64,000 nt of DNA from Pseudoalteromonas umbrosa. Its GTDB lineage: Bacteria > Pseudomonadota > Gammaproteobacteria > Enterobacterales > Alteromonadaceae. Position numbers and translations under genes: made by a program. Each line of letters starts with the position of its first letter. Within the stretch, counting starts at the first letter, position 1. The DNA lies in contig NZ_JASJUU010000022.1 of assembly GCF_030125375.1 (NCBI RefSeq), positions 62,001 to 126,000 on the forward strand. Reading direction: 5' to 3'. Of the stretch, positions 38,795-47,233 are shown one piece after another. The notes under the pieces were generated by a model. It saw only the letters and a program-made list of their open reading frames with translations, ran no database searches and had not been told where the DNA came from.

Positions 38795-41700
38795 TTAAGA
38801 TTCTCTTGCTTTTCTTTTACGCGCGGCAATCGCGCCCATGCCGCGTTTTTGTTTCGCGCCACTTGGTTTTTTAGATGTAACAGGGGCTGTATTTGACTGC
38901 GCACCGCCAAGCATTGTCGCCAAGCTGGCAATACTTGAATGCGCAAACAGCTCTGTCATTTGTAAATTTGGATATTGAAGTTTTAACTCTTCATACACCG
39001 CCATCAGTAATAACGAGTGTCCGCCCACATCAAAAAAGTTGGCGTGACGATCGATATCTGGGGTTTTGAGGTGTTTTTGCCAGATCTCGGCAATGGCGCG
39101 CTCGGTGTCATTTTGCGCAAGCTCCACGACTTTAACCATACGCTCAATTTTAGGCAGCTGTTTGCGCTCCAGCTTGCCGCTGGCATTCACCGGCAGTTTT
39201 TCCAGCACAAGGATATCGCTTGGCACCATGTATGCAGGCATGCGCTCACCCAGCGCCCTTTTTAGCTTGTCAGCAAACCCTTCATCGCTGTATTTATCAC
39301 TTTGAATGTAAGCAATTAAACCCAACCCATGAGCTTGTTGCTCCGTGACCACAACCGCCATGTCAACATCAGGTAACTGGCTCAAGTGCTGCTCAATGTC
39401 ATCTAGCTCAACGCGGAAACCGCGAATTTTCACTTGATGATCATTACGCCCATGGTACATCAATGCCTCGCCTTGCCAGCTGACCATATCACCAGTGGCA
39501 TACATGCGCGCGCCATCATGGCTAAATGGATCCGCAATAAAACATGTCGCTGTCATTTCTGGCTGTGCCCAATAACCACGCGCCAAAATATCACCGCCGA
39601 CAAATAACTGACCCATTTGCCCATTGGGGACTATCTCCAAGTTATCATCAAGGATATACAGTTTACGTCCGGCCAAGGCATGACCCAGAGGTACTGACTG
39701 ATTCTCTTGGCCATGAGGAGCAAAATCTTGGCAAGGGTGGATTGCGGCTTCAACGACGATTTCAGTCGGGCCATAGGTGTTAAGTAATCGTACCTGCGAC
39801 AAGCCGGTATTTTGCCAATCTTGAATACCCGCCACAGACATGGCTTCCCCACCTGAGTGAACTTGTCTTAATTTAGGTAATGCAAGCTTGGCTTGTTGTG
39901 CTTTGCGTGCCCAACTAGCACTGATACTGCGCCAATACACAGCGCTTAAATCCATCACCGCAACATCATGCTTTTGTGCCTGCAGATAAAGAGTATCAGC
40001 ATCCCACAAAGCATCGCCGCGCAATAATACCGCAGCGCCTACGGCCCATGTTGGGAACAGCTGCTCAACAAACGCATCAAAGTTCGCAGTGGCAAATTGC
40101 AGCACGACATCATCTGCTTGCAAGTTGATAAACTGCTTAGCCGACTCGATGTAACGAGACAATGCGCCTAACTCAATGGCAACACCTTTGGCTTTGCCAG
40201 TCGAGCCGGAAGTATAATTTAGGTATGCAGTTTGCTGACAGTGACGTGCGACTGCTGGCACACCAGTATTGAGATGCTGCTCACCCAAAAGGGTTTGTGG
40301 CGACAATAAAATGCCGTCAAATGATACCGCCAGATCGGCTTCATCACTGAGTATGGCTTGGCAGCCGCTGTCAGTGAGCATATGCTGCAACTTATCGGCG
40401 GGGAATTGTTTATCGAGCGGCAAATAAGCCGCTCCCGCTTTAAGGCATGCCAAAGTACTTGCCAGCATCAGCGGCTTTCTGCTTTGCATCACACCAACGA
40501 CTGACTCTGTACTTAAACCTTTTGCTACTAAACCATGAGCTAGGCGGTTTGAAGTGTGCTCAAGCCACTCATAGCTGTAATGCTGATCGTTATAAATCAC
40601 CGCAGTGCGCGCAGGCTCAGTTTGCGCAATCTCACTGATGGCATCTAACCAAGGTGTATCCGGTAATGTCACGGCAGTTCCCAAGCCTTGAGCAATTGCC
40701 TGTGTTTTTTGCGTATGGGTTGCTAAATTACCTATCGCTGTCGTCGGCTCTGCCACCGTATTACGCAGTAAAGTATTAAAGGCAAGCACCACCGATTGCA
40801 TGTAATCGGCGTCAAATAGAGCTGCGTTATATTGGAACTCCAACAATAAGGCACCATCATTTAACAAACGCGAGTCTATGCTCAAATCAAACTGAGCTTG
40901 CGATTGCAGTGCCGCGACTTTATCCACCACAACGCCCTGTAGGTCAAACGCCTGCTGCACATCCTGCTCAAGGTGGTTAAACATCACCTGAAATAGCGGA
41001 TTTTGCCCTAAACTTCGATCTGGGTTGAGTGCTTCAACTAATTTTTCAAATGGTAAATCCTGATTTTGTTGTGCTGCAATCACCTGCTCTTTGGTTGCCG
41101 CTAACACCTCCACAAAGCTTTGCTGTGCAGACAGTGTATTGCGCTGAACCAGAGTATTAATGAAAAAGCCCACCAAAGGATGCAACTCTGAATAGCGACG
41201 ATTCGCTACCGGCACGCCAATGCGCGGCGTGCGCTTGCCAGCATAGCGATAGAAAAACACCTGTAAGCTACTAAGCAATAACATGAATAAACTTGCACCA
41301 TGGCGATGAGCAAGCGCTTGTAGCTGTTCAACTTCTTGATAAGCAAGTTGCATTGTTTGGCTTTGCATCGGCGCAGGGCCATTAGGCTGCCTGACATGCT
41401 GTGGCGTGAGTAGCTCTTCGTCGTCACTGTCCTGCAGAAGTTGCTGCCAGTACGAGAGTTGGCTTTGCGCATCATTACTTAATAACCACTGCTGCTGCCA
41501 AGTGGCAAAGTCACCATAATTGATCATCTGGGGTATGTGAGTTAACGTTTTCCCCTCAGCAAGCAACTGATAAGTGCGGCTGATATCCGCAAGGATAAGG
41601 TCAAAACTCCACGCATCACTGGCGATATGATGCATCACTAGTACCAGTTCATAGCGACCTTCTGGGCGCTTTAAAAACGCAGCTCTAAAGTTTTCGCCTT

Positions 41701-44044
41701 GTTCCAGCGCAAATGGCTGCTGATAAAATGTCTTTACCCATGCTGCAATATCCGCGTCAGACTGCGTCGTCATATCAAGCGACTGCCAGTTCAGCTGCTG
41801 CTCGGTTAAGCGCTGCTGCCACTGTCCGTCTTGGCTTTTCACATACGCATGTCGCAAGGCACCTTGCTGCTCTAACACCTGTTGAAGCGCAGTTTGTAAG
41901 TGCGTGTCGTTGACGTCTCCATGTAGCGTTAGGCTGGCACCAATATGATATGCGCTACTCGTAGGCTCAAGTTGCCATAAGAACAATTGTCTTTGTTGCT
42001 GTGCACTCAGTGGGTAAGTGGTTTGGGCCAATGCAGGGATCGCTACTTGATGTGCTTTGGCATTGATACTCTCTCGTACTAGCTGACAAAAATCAGCAAA
42101 TTTATGCGCTGCAAATACCGCTGTCGGATCAATTTGGCATTTGCATGTTTCTTGTACTTTTGCCAGTAGCAAAGCGGCCTTAATTGAGCTGCCACCTAAA
42201 GCAAAAAAATCGGCATCATTGCTGTTCACTGGGTAGCGAAGGACTTCTTGCCACAATTCAGCCAAAGTATGTGTGAGCGTATCCCAGCCTTGCTGATCTT
42301 CACCACCATGACTGATAGATAGCTGCTGTAATTGAGCTAGGTTAAATACCCCGTAGGTCGCCAGCTTGTCCTCATTGAGTAATTTCATGCACGCGCTGCG
42401 CTGTAATTTACCGCTGGAGGTTTTTGGTAATCCGCCTTGGTCTAATAACACCACCAATTCAGGGCAATGACCAAATTGTTCAATAATAAAGTCTCTGATA
42501 ATTTTTGCACTTTGCTCTGCGGGAACCTCATTGCGATACACATTGGCGGTTTCAATGGCAATACCTATGCCCTCGCCGCTTTCTTCGCTTGGTACCGGAA
42601 ACGCTGAGACACGGCCTTGACGCACAAAGCTGATGGCGCCTTCAATTGCGCGCTCAATATCTTGTGGATAGACATTGTGACCATTCATGATGATCAAATC
42701 TTTTTGCCGACCAGAGATGTAAAGTTGACCATCATGTATGTAACCAACATCCCCTGTGCGCAGCCAGCGTTTGCCAGCGTGCTCAACAAATGTCTCTTGC
42801 GTGGCTTTATCATTGCGCCAATACCCCAGTGCAATGCTTGGACCGCTCGCCCAGATCTCACCAATGCCGCCCTCTGCAACTTCATCAAAACTGGATGAGC
42901 AGGTGATCCGCACTTGGTGTTCACTGGCTGATACGCCGCACCCAACCTGATGGCCATATTCTTCAGTGTCACGAGTATCTGCAACTTGCTGATATACCGC
43001 TTTACCCGATGCCAAGGCTTGATTATCAAATGCCTTAATTACCGCCCCCTGCGCTGGAATACTGCCGGTCACAAATAAGGTACATTCGGCAAGACCATAA
43101 CAGGGGTAAAGCGCGTTACGATTAAAGCCTTGAACGGCATATTTGTCGGCAAAGTTTAGTAAGGTGTCATGACGAATAGGCTCTGCACCTGAAAAAAACA
43201 CTCGTAAACTGCTCAGGTCAATGTCTGTGATTTGCTTATCTTTGATGCGCTCGATACATAGGCGATAAGAAAAATCAGGGCCGCCACTGATAGTGGCGCG
43301 ATACTCAGAAATCAGCTGCAACCAGCGCGCAGGACGCTCCATAAAATAGCGCGGTGAGCATAAAATCAATTTGAAACCAGTATAAATCGGCTGCAACAGC
43401 CCGCCAATCAGTCCCATATCGTGGAACAGTGGCAGCCAACTCACTAAAGTATCATCACTACTGATACCAAGCCCTTGCGCAATAGCTTTTTCGTTAGCAA
43501 TCAAGTTTCCATGACTCACCATCACCCCTTTTGGTTTTGCAGTCGAACCAGAGGTATATTGTAAGAATGCAATGTCATCACTTTTAGCACAGTAGCGCTC
43601 AACGTCTTCGATTTGCTCACAAAACTCGTCAATCACCAGCATTTTGCTGCCATGGACTTGCTCAACCAATGCCTCGACGGTGGCAGTATAGCGTGCTGTT
43701 GTTAGCACAAGTGCTGCTTCTGAATCTTCTGCAATACCCACAGTACGCGCAATATGCTGGGCTTTGGTCGATTCTGGTGGGAAGCTCGGAATGGCAGTCA
43801 CACCTAAATACTGGCAAGCTAAGAAGCTGGTCACGTACTCAATGCCGGTATCCATCAAGATCAGTGCTCTGTCGCCTGCCACAACATGATTTTTTAAGTG
43901 GCTGGCCACCATTAAGCTTTGTGCATACAGCTCTCCAAAGCTCCATGGTGTGTGTGCTTTTTTATCAACACATACCAGCGCAGTTTTGTCTGGCTGCTGC
44001 GCTACATGCTGCGCTAAATGATCCATGATGGTAATGGCGTTCAT
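38795..44044 (-). CDS. Loading protein: fatty acyl-AMP ligase-ACP-C-A(basic)-PCP
   Basis: 1749 residues. An N-terminal FAAL (about 1-575; core YTSGSTAKPKGV near 167, WLPLFHDMGLIGG, and YGLAECTLFV) activates a fatty acid. It is followed by an ACP (LGGSSIKA near 619), a C domain (HHIASDAWS near 808), an A domain (core YTSGSTGKAKGV near 1282) and a PCP (VGGHSLLLM near 1676). The A pocket reads D-A-E-D-H-G-T-V-E by eye. Its acidic residues suggest a basic substrate, and Lys is the best guess given the PKS that follows. The C domain would N-acylate this residue. The protein ends in a basic tail (AIAARKRKARES). GGAG lies six bases before the ATG. The design recalls pyoverdine-type acylated precursors, but the presence of a PKS as the next step does not. 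Confidence 0.94.
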   Translation of the reverse strand: MNAITIMDHLAQHVAQQPDKTALVCVDKKAHTPWSFGELYAQSLMVASHLKNHVVAGDRALILMDTGIEYVTSFLACQYLGVTAIPSFPPESTKAQHIARTVGIAEDSEAALVLTTARYTATVEALVEQVHGSKMLVIDEFCEQIEDVERYCAKSDDIAFLQYTSGSTAKPKGVMVSHGNLIANEKAIAQGLGISSDDTLVSWLPLFHDMGLIGGLLQPIYTGFKLILCSPRYFMERPARWLQLISEYRATISGGPDFSYRLCIERIKDKQITDIDLSSLRVFFSGAEPIRHDTLLNFADKYAVQGFNRNALYPCYGLAECTLFVTGSIPAQGAVIKAFDNQALASGKAVYQQVADTRDTEEYGHQVGCGVSASEHQVRITCSSSFDEVAEGGIGEIWASGPSIALGYWRNDKATQETFVEHAGKRWLRTGDVGYIHDGQLYISGRQKDLIIMNGHNVYPQDIERAIEGAISFVRQGRVSAFPVPSEESGEGIGIAIETANVYRNEVPAEQSAKIIRDFIIEQFGHCPELVVLLDQGGLPKTSSGKLQRSACMKLLNEDKLATYGVFNLAQLQQLSISHGGEDQQGWDTLTHTLAELWQEVLRYPVNSNDADFFALGGSSIKAALLLAKVQETCKCQIDPTAVFAAHKFADFCQLVRESINAKAHQVAIPALAQTTYPLSAQQQRQLFLWQLEPTSSAYHIGASLTLHGDVNDTHLQTALQQVLEQQGALRHAYVKSQDGQWQQRLTEQQLNWQSLDMTTQSDADIAAWVKTFYQQPFALEQGENFRAAFLKRPEGRYELVLVMHHIASDAWSFDLILADISRTYQLLAEGKTLTHIPQMINYGDFATWQQQWLLSNDAQSQLSYWQQLLQDSDDEELLTPQHVRQPNGPAPMQSQTMQLAYQEVEQLQALAHRHGASLFMLLLSSLQVFFYRYAGKRTPRIGVPVANRRYSELHPLVGFFINTLVQRNTLSAQQSFVEVLAATKEQVIAAQQNQDLPFEKLVEALNPDRSLGQNPLFQVMFNHLEQDVQQAFDLQGVVVDKVAALQSQAQFDLSIDSRLLNDGALLLEFQYNAALFDADYMQSVVLAFNTLLRNTVAEPTTAIGNLATHTQKTQAIAQGLGTAVTLPDTPWLDAISEIAQTEPARTAVIYNDQHYSYEWLEHTSNRLAHGLVAKGLSTESVVGVMQSRKPLMLASTLACLKAGAAYLPLDKQFPADKLQHMLTDSGCQAILSDEADLAVSFDGILLSPQTLLGEQHLNTGVPAVARHCQQTAYLNYTSGSTGKAKGVAIELGALSRYIESAKQFINLQADDVVLQFATANFDAFVEQLFPTWAVGAAVLLRGDALWDADTLYLQAQKHDVAVMDLSAVYWRSISASWARKAQQAKLALPKLRQVHSGGEAMSVAGIQDWQNTGLSQVRLLNTYGPTEIVVEAAIHPCQDFAPHGQENQSVPLGHALAGRKLYILDDNLEIVPNGQMGQLFVGGDILARGYWAQPEMTATCFIADPFSHDGARMYATGDMVSWQGEALMYHGRNDHQVKIRGFRVELDDIEQHLSQLPDVDMAVVVTEQQAHGLGLIAYIQSDKYSDEGFADKLKRALGERMPAYMVPSDILVLEKLPVNASGKLERKQLPKIERMVKVVELAQNDTERAIAEIWQKHLKTPDIDRHANFFDVGGHSLLLMAVYEELKLQYPNLQMTELFAHSSIASLATMLGGAQSNTAPVTSKKPSGAKQKRGMGAIAARKRKARES

Positions 44045-44259
44045 GATTTACTCCATGAGATATAACTAGCAATGCGCATCGTGTTAGGTACTGTTATCGC
44101 ACCCAATATGATGAGAAAGGTTTAATGCGCTATCGTGAGTGTTTCCACAACGAGGATTCGCTGAGTGTAATGATGAAGTGATCAGTGAGCCCAATAAGCC
44201 AGTATTTAACACCTTTTTGGCTGCTAACTAGACTCAATATCACTAAAAGTCCAGATTAT

Positions 44260-44460
44260 TTAAGCCATGGCTTGGCGTAGACTCAAAGGACGCATATCTG
44301 TCCAATGTGTTTTAATATACTCTAGACAAGCTGCTTTATCGCCGTTGACCCCAGTGTCTTTCCAGCCACCCGGTATGGTTTTATAACTTGGCCATAGAGA
44401 GTATTGTTCTTCGTGGTTAATGATTACTTTAAAAGTGCCGTTTTCGTTGTCAAAACTCAT
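44260..44460 (-). CDS. MbtH-like NRPS accessory protein
   Basis: A 66-residue protein starting MSFDNENGTFKV from the ATG at 44460; a GTG one codon earlier is less likely. It has the family hallmarks NHEEQYSLWP, IPGGWKDTG, CLEYI and HWTDMRPLSLR. MbtH-like proteins bind A domains and are often needed for their folding or activity. It lies directly upstream of the loading NRPS, separated by 215 bases with no other gene. A strong hairpin ends only about 20 bases before its start codon, so it has little room for a promoter of its own. Confidence 0.95.
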   Translation of the reverse strand: MSFDNENGTFKVIINHEEQYSLWPSYKTIPGGWKDTGVNGDKAACLEYIKTHWTDMRPLSLRQAMA

Positions 44461-44478
44461 CACATTTTTCCAAAAATT

Positions 44479-44509
44479 AGACTGTCGCCACTGTGACGCG
44501 CGACAGTCT
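44479..44509 (-). terminator. Terminator/attenuator between the acylase and mbtH
   Basis: A perfect 10-bp inverted repeat (AGACTGTCGC / GCGACAGTCT) with an 11-base loop. On the minus strand it is followed by AATTTTTGG, so the T-run directly abuts the GGA ribosome site of the MbtH gene. It begins eight bases after the acylase stop. It may act as a partial terminator that sets the MbtH:acylase ratio. Confidence 0.7.
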
Positions 44510-44516
44510 GAGATTT

Positions 44517-46952
44517 TTAGTCTTTTTTCACATTAAGTGTGATTTCACTGACTTTATTTTCCTTGATCTGTGCATCTGTGTACGGCAAATCAATTAACCC
44601 TTTTCCTGCAGCATAGTGCTCACTGGCATCAGTAAAATGCGGTGAATGCGGATTATTACTTTGCGAATATGTAAGTAAGCCTCGTGCTTTTGGACCATGC
44701 TGATCAAACCCAACAACCATCATCCAGCTAGAACCATAGTTGATCGGATAGCCCTCTGTACTCAAGCCTGTGCTCACTTTCCAATTTTCGTTTAACACTT
44801 CTTGGATTGGTGAAGCAAGCTGTGGTGCAAATGAAGTTAAATCCATCGCATTGGTTGTCGAGTAAACATTAAAACCACCGCTATTGTGGTGAGGGCCTGG
44901 CCAAGGAATACGACGCTCTCCCTTTTGCAAGTACTGCAACTCACCAAGAGGTGCATCGATGGCAAAGCCTGCATTTTCAAGTTGCTTACTTGCAGCGAGT
45001 AACTTGATTAAGGTGGCTTTGTCCGCTTTTACGATACTCGGGGTAACGGCTGGAAATGCTGGATTAAATTGCACTAATAAGTTTTCATCTTCTAATAAGT
45101 TGAAAAACTCTTTTGCAAGCGGTGCAGAGACAGAATTAGCATTAAATTTACCATCCCACTTTGCAAATGCGCGACATGCTGGGTCAACAGGCATGCTTAG
45201 AGTTTCCGTGACTTTAAGTGTTTGACCAGAGTAAAGAGCACATGCAGCCATCACTGTGGGCTTATATAACTCAAATGAGGCACTGGTGCCTGTAACAATA
45301 TTCTCCAATTCATGACGATCAAACTTTCCATCAGCACCACGCGCAAAACGCAGTAAATTTAAGTTATAACGAGTACGACGTGTTTGCTTGTAATCGACGT
45401 GGCCATAAAGCAGCGAGTAGCCACTTAATTTTTCATCTAAATTAGCTAACCAATAAGAATTGTTGGCATTTTGTACGTAGTCTTGACGGCGCAGCTTGGG
45501 TGCGCGTTCGTAAGGAACTTCCTGCTGATATACCAATGCGCTGCTCGTGCCCGGTAAAACGGCCATACGCGTATTTTTATACACTTGAGAAATCACAGGG
45601 TGTGAACGCAGCAACTCTTCACCCATCGCTGATAAATCAGGCACATTTGAATCATCTATGTAGAACACTTCACCTTGATCATCCGCAACTAACGTATTGT
45701 TAAAGGCCAAGCCATCAAGGGTTTTAAATGTATTGATAAACTCATCTAAATTTGTAGCACGGTTCATTGCCAACCAATGATCGATCCCTTCAAGATTATT
45801 GAGGTTAGTATCGCGAACTACATAAGCATTTTTGTCATCCCATTTGAAGTGTTTCTGATCTTCAAGTACGTAACCAATTGGCGTCGTAAAGTAGTCTTTC
45901 TTCATAGAGATAACGCCCATAGGCGTCAATACATCAACGTTAACTTGTTTCTTCTCAATATCTTGCCATTGACCATCAAACTTATACTGCAATGGGTTCG
46001 CAGGGTTTAGCTCAAGCTGATAGATCACTTCATGACGCGCAGCTGAGTAGGTATGTGTCCAAGCAATGTTTTGATTAAAACCAATATTCACAATTCCTGG
46101 TACACCTACAACTGACGCACCCATAGTGCTGAAATCACCTTCAACACTTGCGTGGTTAGCCCAAAATCTCAGGTTACCATTAAATGGGAAGTGGGGATTT
46201 GCAAGTAATAAACCGCGGCCATTACTGGTTACTTCATGACCCAATGCCCAACCATTTGAACCCTGTGTAAGTTGCTTCGGCTTATAGTTCGTATTATTTG
46301 CCATTAACCAAGGTTCTGCCTCAGCACTATCCTGTTTTGCTGCAATCACAGGCAACCACTCTGTGCCAGTACCTGGGTTTGCTTGAAGAATTTGTACTAG
46401 TAAACGGCCAATACTGTTTTGAACCGCTGACGCTAACACTGACGCAACCACATCCACGCCTTCAATCGGCTTAACCCACGCTTTACCATCACATGCTGGC
46501 GCTAAAGTCGCTTTGCCTAGGTTTACATCTTGTAGGTACTGGTTGTACCCAGCTGCAAACCCCTCTGCCAGTGCACGAGTATCCGCTGAAAGGTTGGCAT
46601 ACTCACGTTCAACTCGACCGTGCAGGTCTATGATCTTATAACCTAGATCTAAACTGACAAAAAAGTTGTCTTGACCGTTTTTATGTGGACCAAGGTATTT
46701 GGCACGTTCGCCTTTAACACGCACATAGCCATCGGCCAAAATACATGCATGATCTTCTGCTTGCGCATACGCATTGCCATAGCCTAAACCAAATAGAGAC
46801 TTTGCCTGAATATGAGGAATGCCATGTTCAGTACGAGTGATCTTTACTTCTTCACTCAGATTTACTGCCAAAGTGCTCGCCTGGACGCCAAGATGAACAC
46901 TAGATAAAGCAAAAGCAGCACAAATAGGTACTAATGTAGATTTTAACTTCAT
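44517..46952 (-). CDS. Penicillin-acylase (PvdQ-like) family periplasmic acylase
   Basis: 811 residues with a signal peptide (MKLKSTLVPICAAFALSSV...). This is an Ntn-hydrolase that should self-cleave before the Ser of QGSNGWALG (near 231) to give alpha and beta subunits. Family motifs include EHGIPHIQA, NPHFPF near the start of the beta chain, and the C-terminal GSSWMMVVGFD. In pyoverdine synthesis PvdQ removes the fatty acid from the exported acylated precursor. Here the FAAL-started NRPS makes the same role likely. Lactam- or acyl-homoserine-lactone cleavage is possible for the family but is less supported by context. AAGGA precedes the ATG. It is divergent from the sigma-factor gene, and a near-match iron-starvation box lies close upstream. 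Confidence 0.9.
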   Translation of the reverse strand: MKLKSTLVPICAAFALSSVHLGVQASTLAVNLSEEVKITRTEHGIPHIQAKSLFGLGYGNAYAQAEDHACILADGYVRVKGERAKYLGPHKNGQDNFFVSLDLGYKIIDLHGRVEREYANLSADTRALAEGFAAGYNQYLQDVNLGKATLAPACDGKAWVKPIEGVDVVASVLASAVQNSIGRLLVQILQANPGTGTEWLPVIAAKQDSAEAEPWLMANNTNYKPKQLTQGSNGWALGHEVTSNGRGLLLANPHFPFNGNLRFWANHASVEGDFSTMGASVVGVPGIVNIGFNQNIAWTHTYSAARHEVIYQLELNPANPLQYKFDGQWQDIEKKQVNVDVLTPMGVISMKKDYFTTPIGYVLEDQKHFKWDDKNAYVVRDTNLNNLEGIDHWLAMNRATNLDEFINTFKTLDGLAFNNTLVADDQGEVFYIDDSNVPDLSAMGEELLRSHPVISQVYKNTRMAVLPGTSSALVYQQEVPYERAPKLRRQDYVQNANNSYWLANLDEKLSGYSLLYGHVDYKQTRRTRYNLNLLRFARGADGKFDRHELENIVTGTSASFELYKPTVMAACALYSGQTLKVTETLSMPVDPACRAFAKWDGKFNANSVSAPLAKEFFNLLEDENLLVQFNPAFPAVTPSIVKADKATLIKLLAASKQLENAGFAIDAPLGELQYLQKGERRIPWPGPHHNSGGFNVYSTTNAMDLTSFAPQLASPIQEVLNENWKVSTGLSTEGYPINYGSSWMMVVGFDQHGPKARGLLTYSQSNNPHSPHFTDASEHYAAGKGLIDLPYTDAQIKENKVSEITLNVKKD

Positions 46953-46974
46953 AACTTTCCTTAAGTTTTTAAAT

Positions 46975-46998
46975 ACGGTTAAAAATTAATTCCATGTA
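46975..46998 (-). promoter_or_regulatory. Iron-starvation-like box before the acylase
   Basis: The minus strand reads TACAT, 16 bases, then CGT: one mismatch to TAAAT-N16-CGT. The CGT lies 23 bases before the acylase ATG, leaving a short leader that still includes the AAGGA ribosome site. Confidence 0.4.
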
Positions 46999-47138
46999 CT
47001 CAAGACGATATAAACCGCAAAAAACAAAAGAAAATAACACGATAGTTTGTTGCAAAATAAACAACTAAAGTTAAACAAAAGAGACCAAGATTAACCTGCA
47101 GTTAATTTGAGTTTAATTATCAAAGCAGCACAAAATAC

Positions 47139-47168
47139 TTGACTGTTAATAGAAGATCAAAATAACAT
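47139..47168 (+). promoter_or_regulatory. Sigma-70-type promoter of the ECF sigma gene
   Basis: TTGACT (47139-47144), an 18-base spacer and TAACAT (47163-47168). The predicted start lies at about 47175, exactly where the Fur box begins. Confidence 0.45.
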
Positions 47169-47174
47169 AATAGT

Positions 47175-47193
47175 GATAATAATTCGCATTATC
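47175..47193 (+). promoter_or_regulatory. Fur box controlling the ECF sigma gene
   Basis: The 19 bases GATAAT-AATTCG-CATTATC match 15 of 19 positions of the Fur consensus GATAATGATAATCATTATC, with both outer arms perfect. It lies about 40 bases before the sigma start codon and overlaps the predicted transcription start, as expected for iron-dependent repression. Confidence 0.75.
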
Positions 47194-47233
47194 TATTACG
47201 GATCAACTTTCAGGACAAATAGGAGTGAATACA

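Noticed and set aside
4518..44044. Many long plus-strand frames opposite the NRPS and PKS genes
   Set aside because: They are antisense shadows of codon bias in the megasynthase genes, with no ribosome sites or domain motifs.
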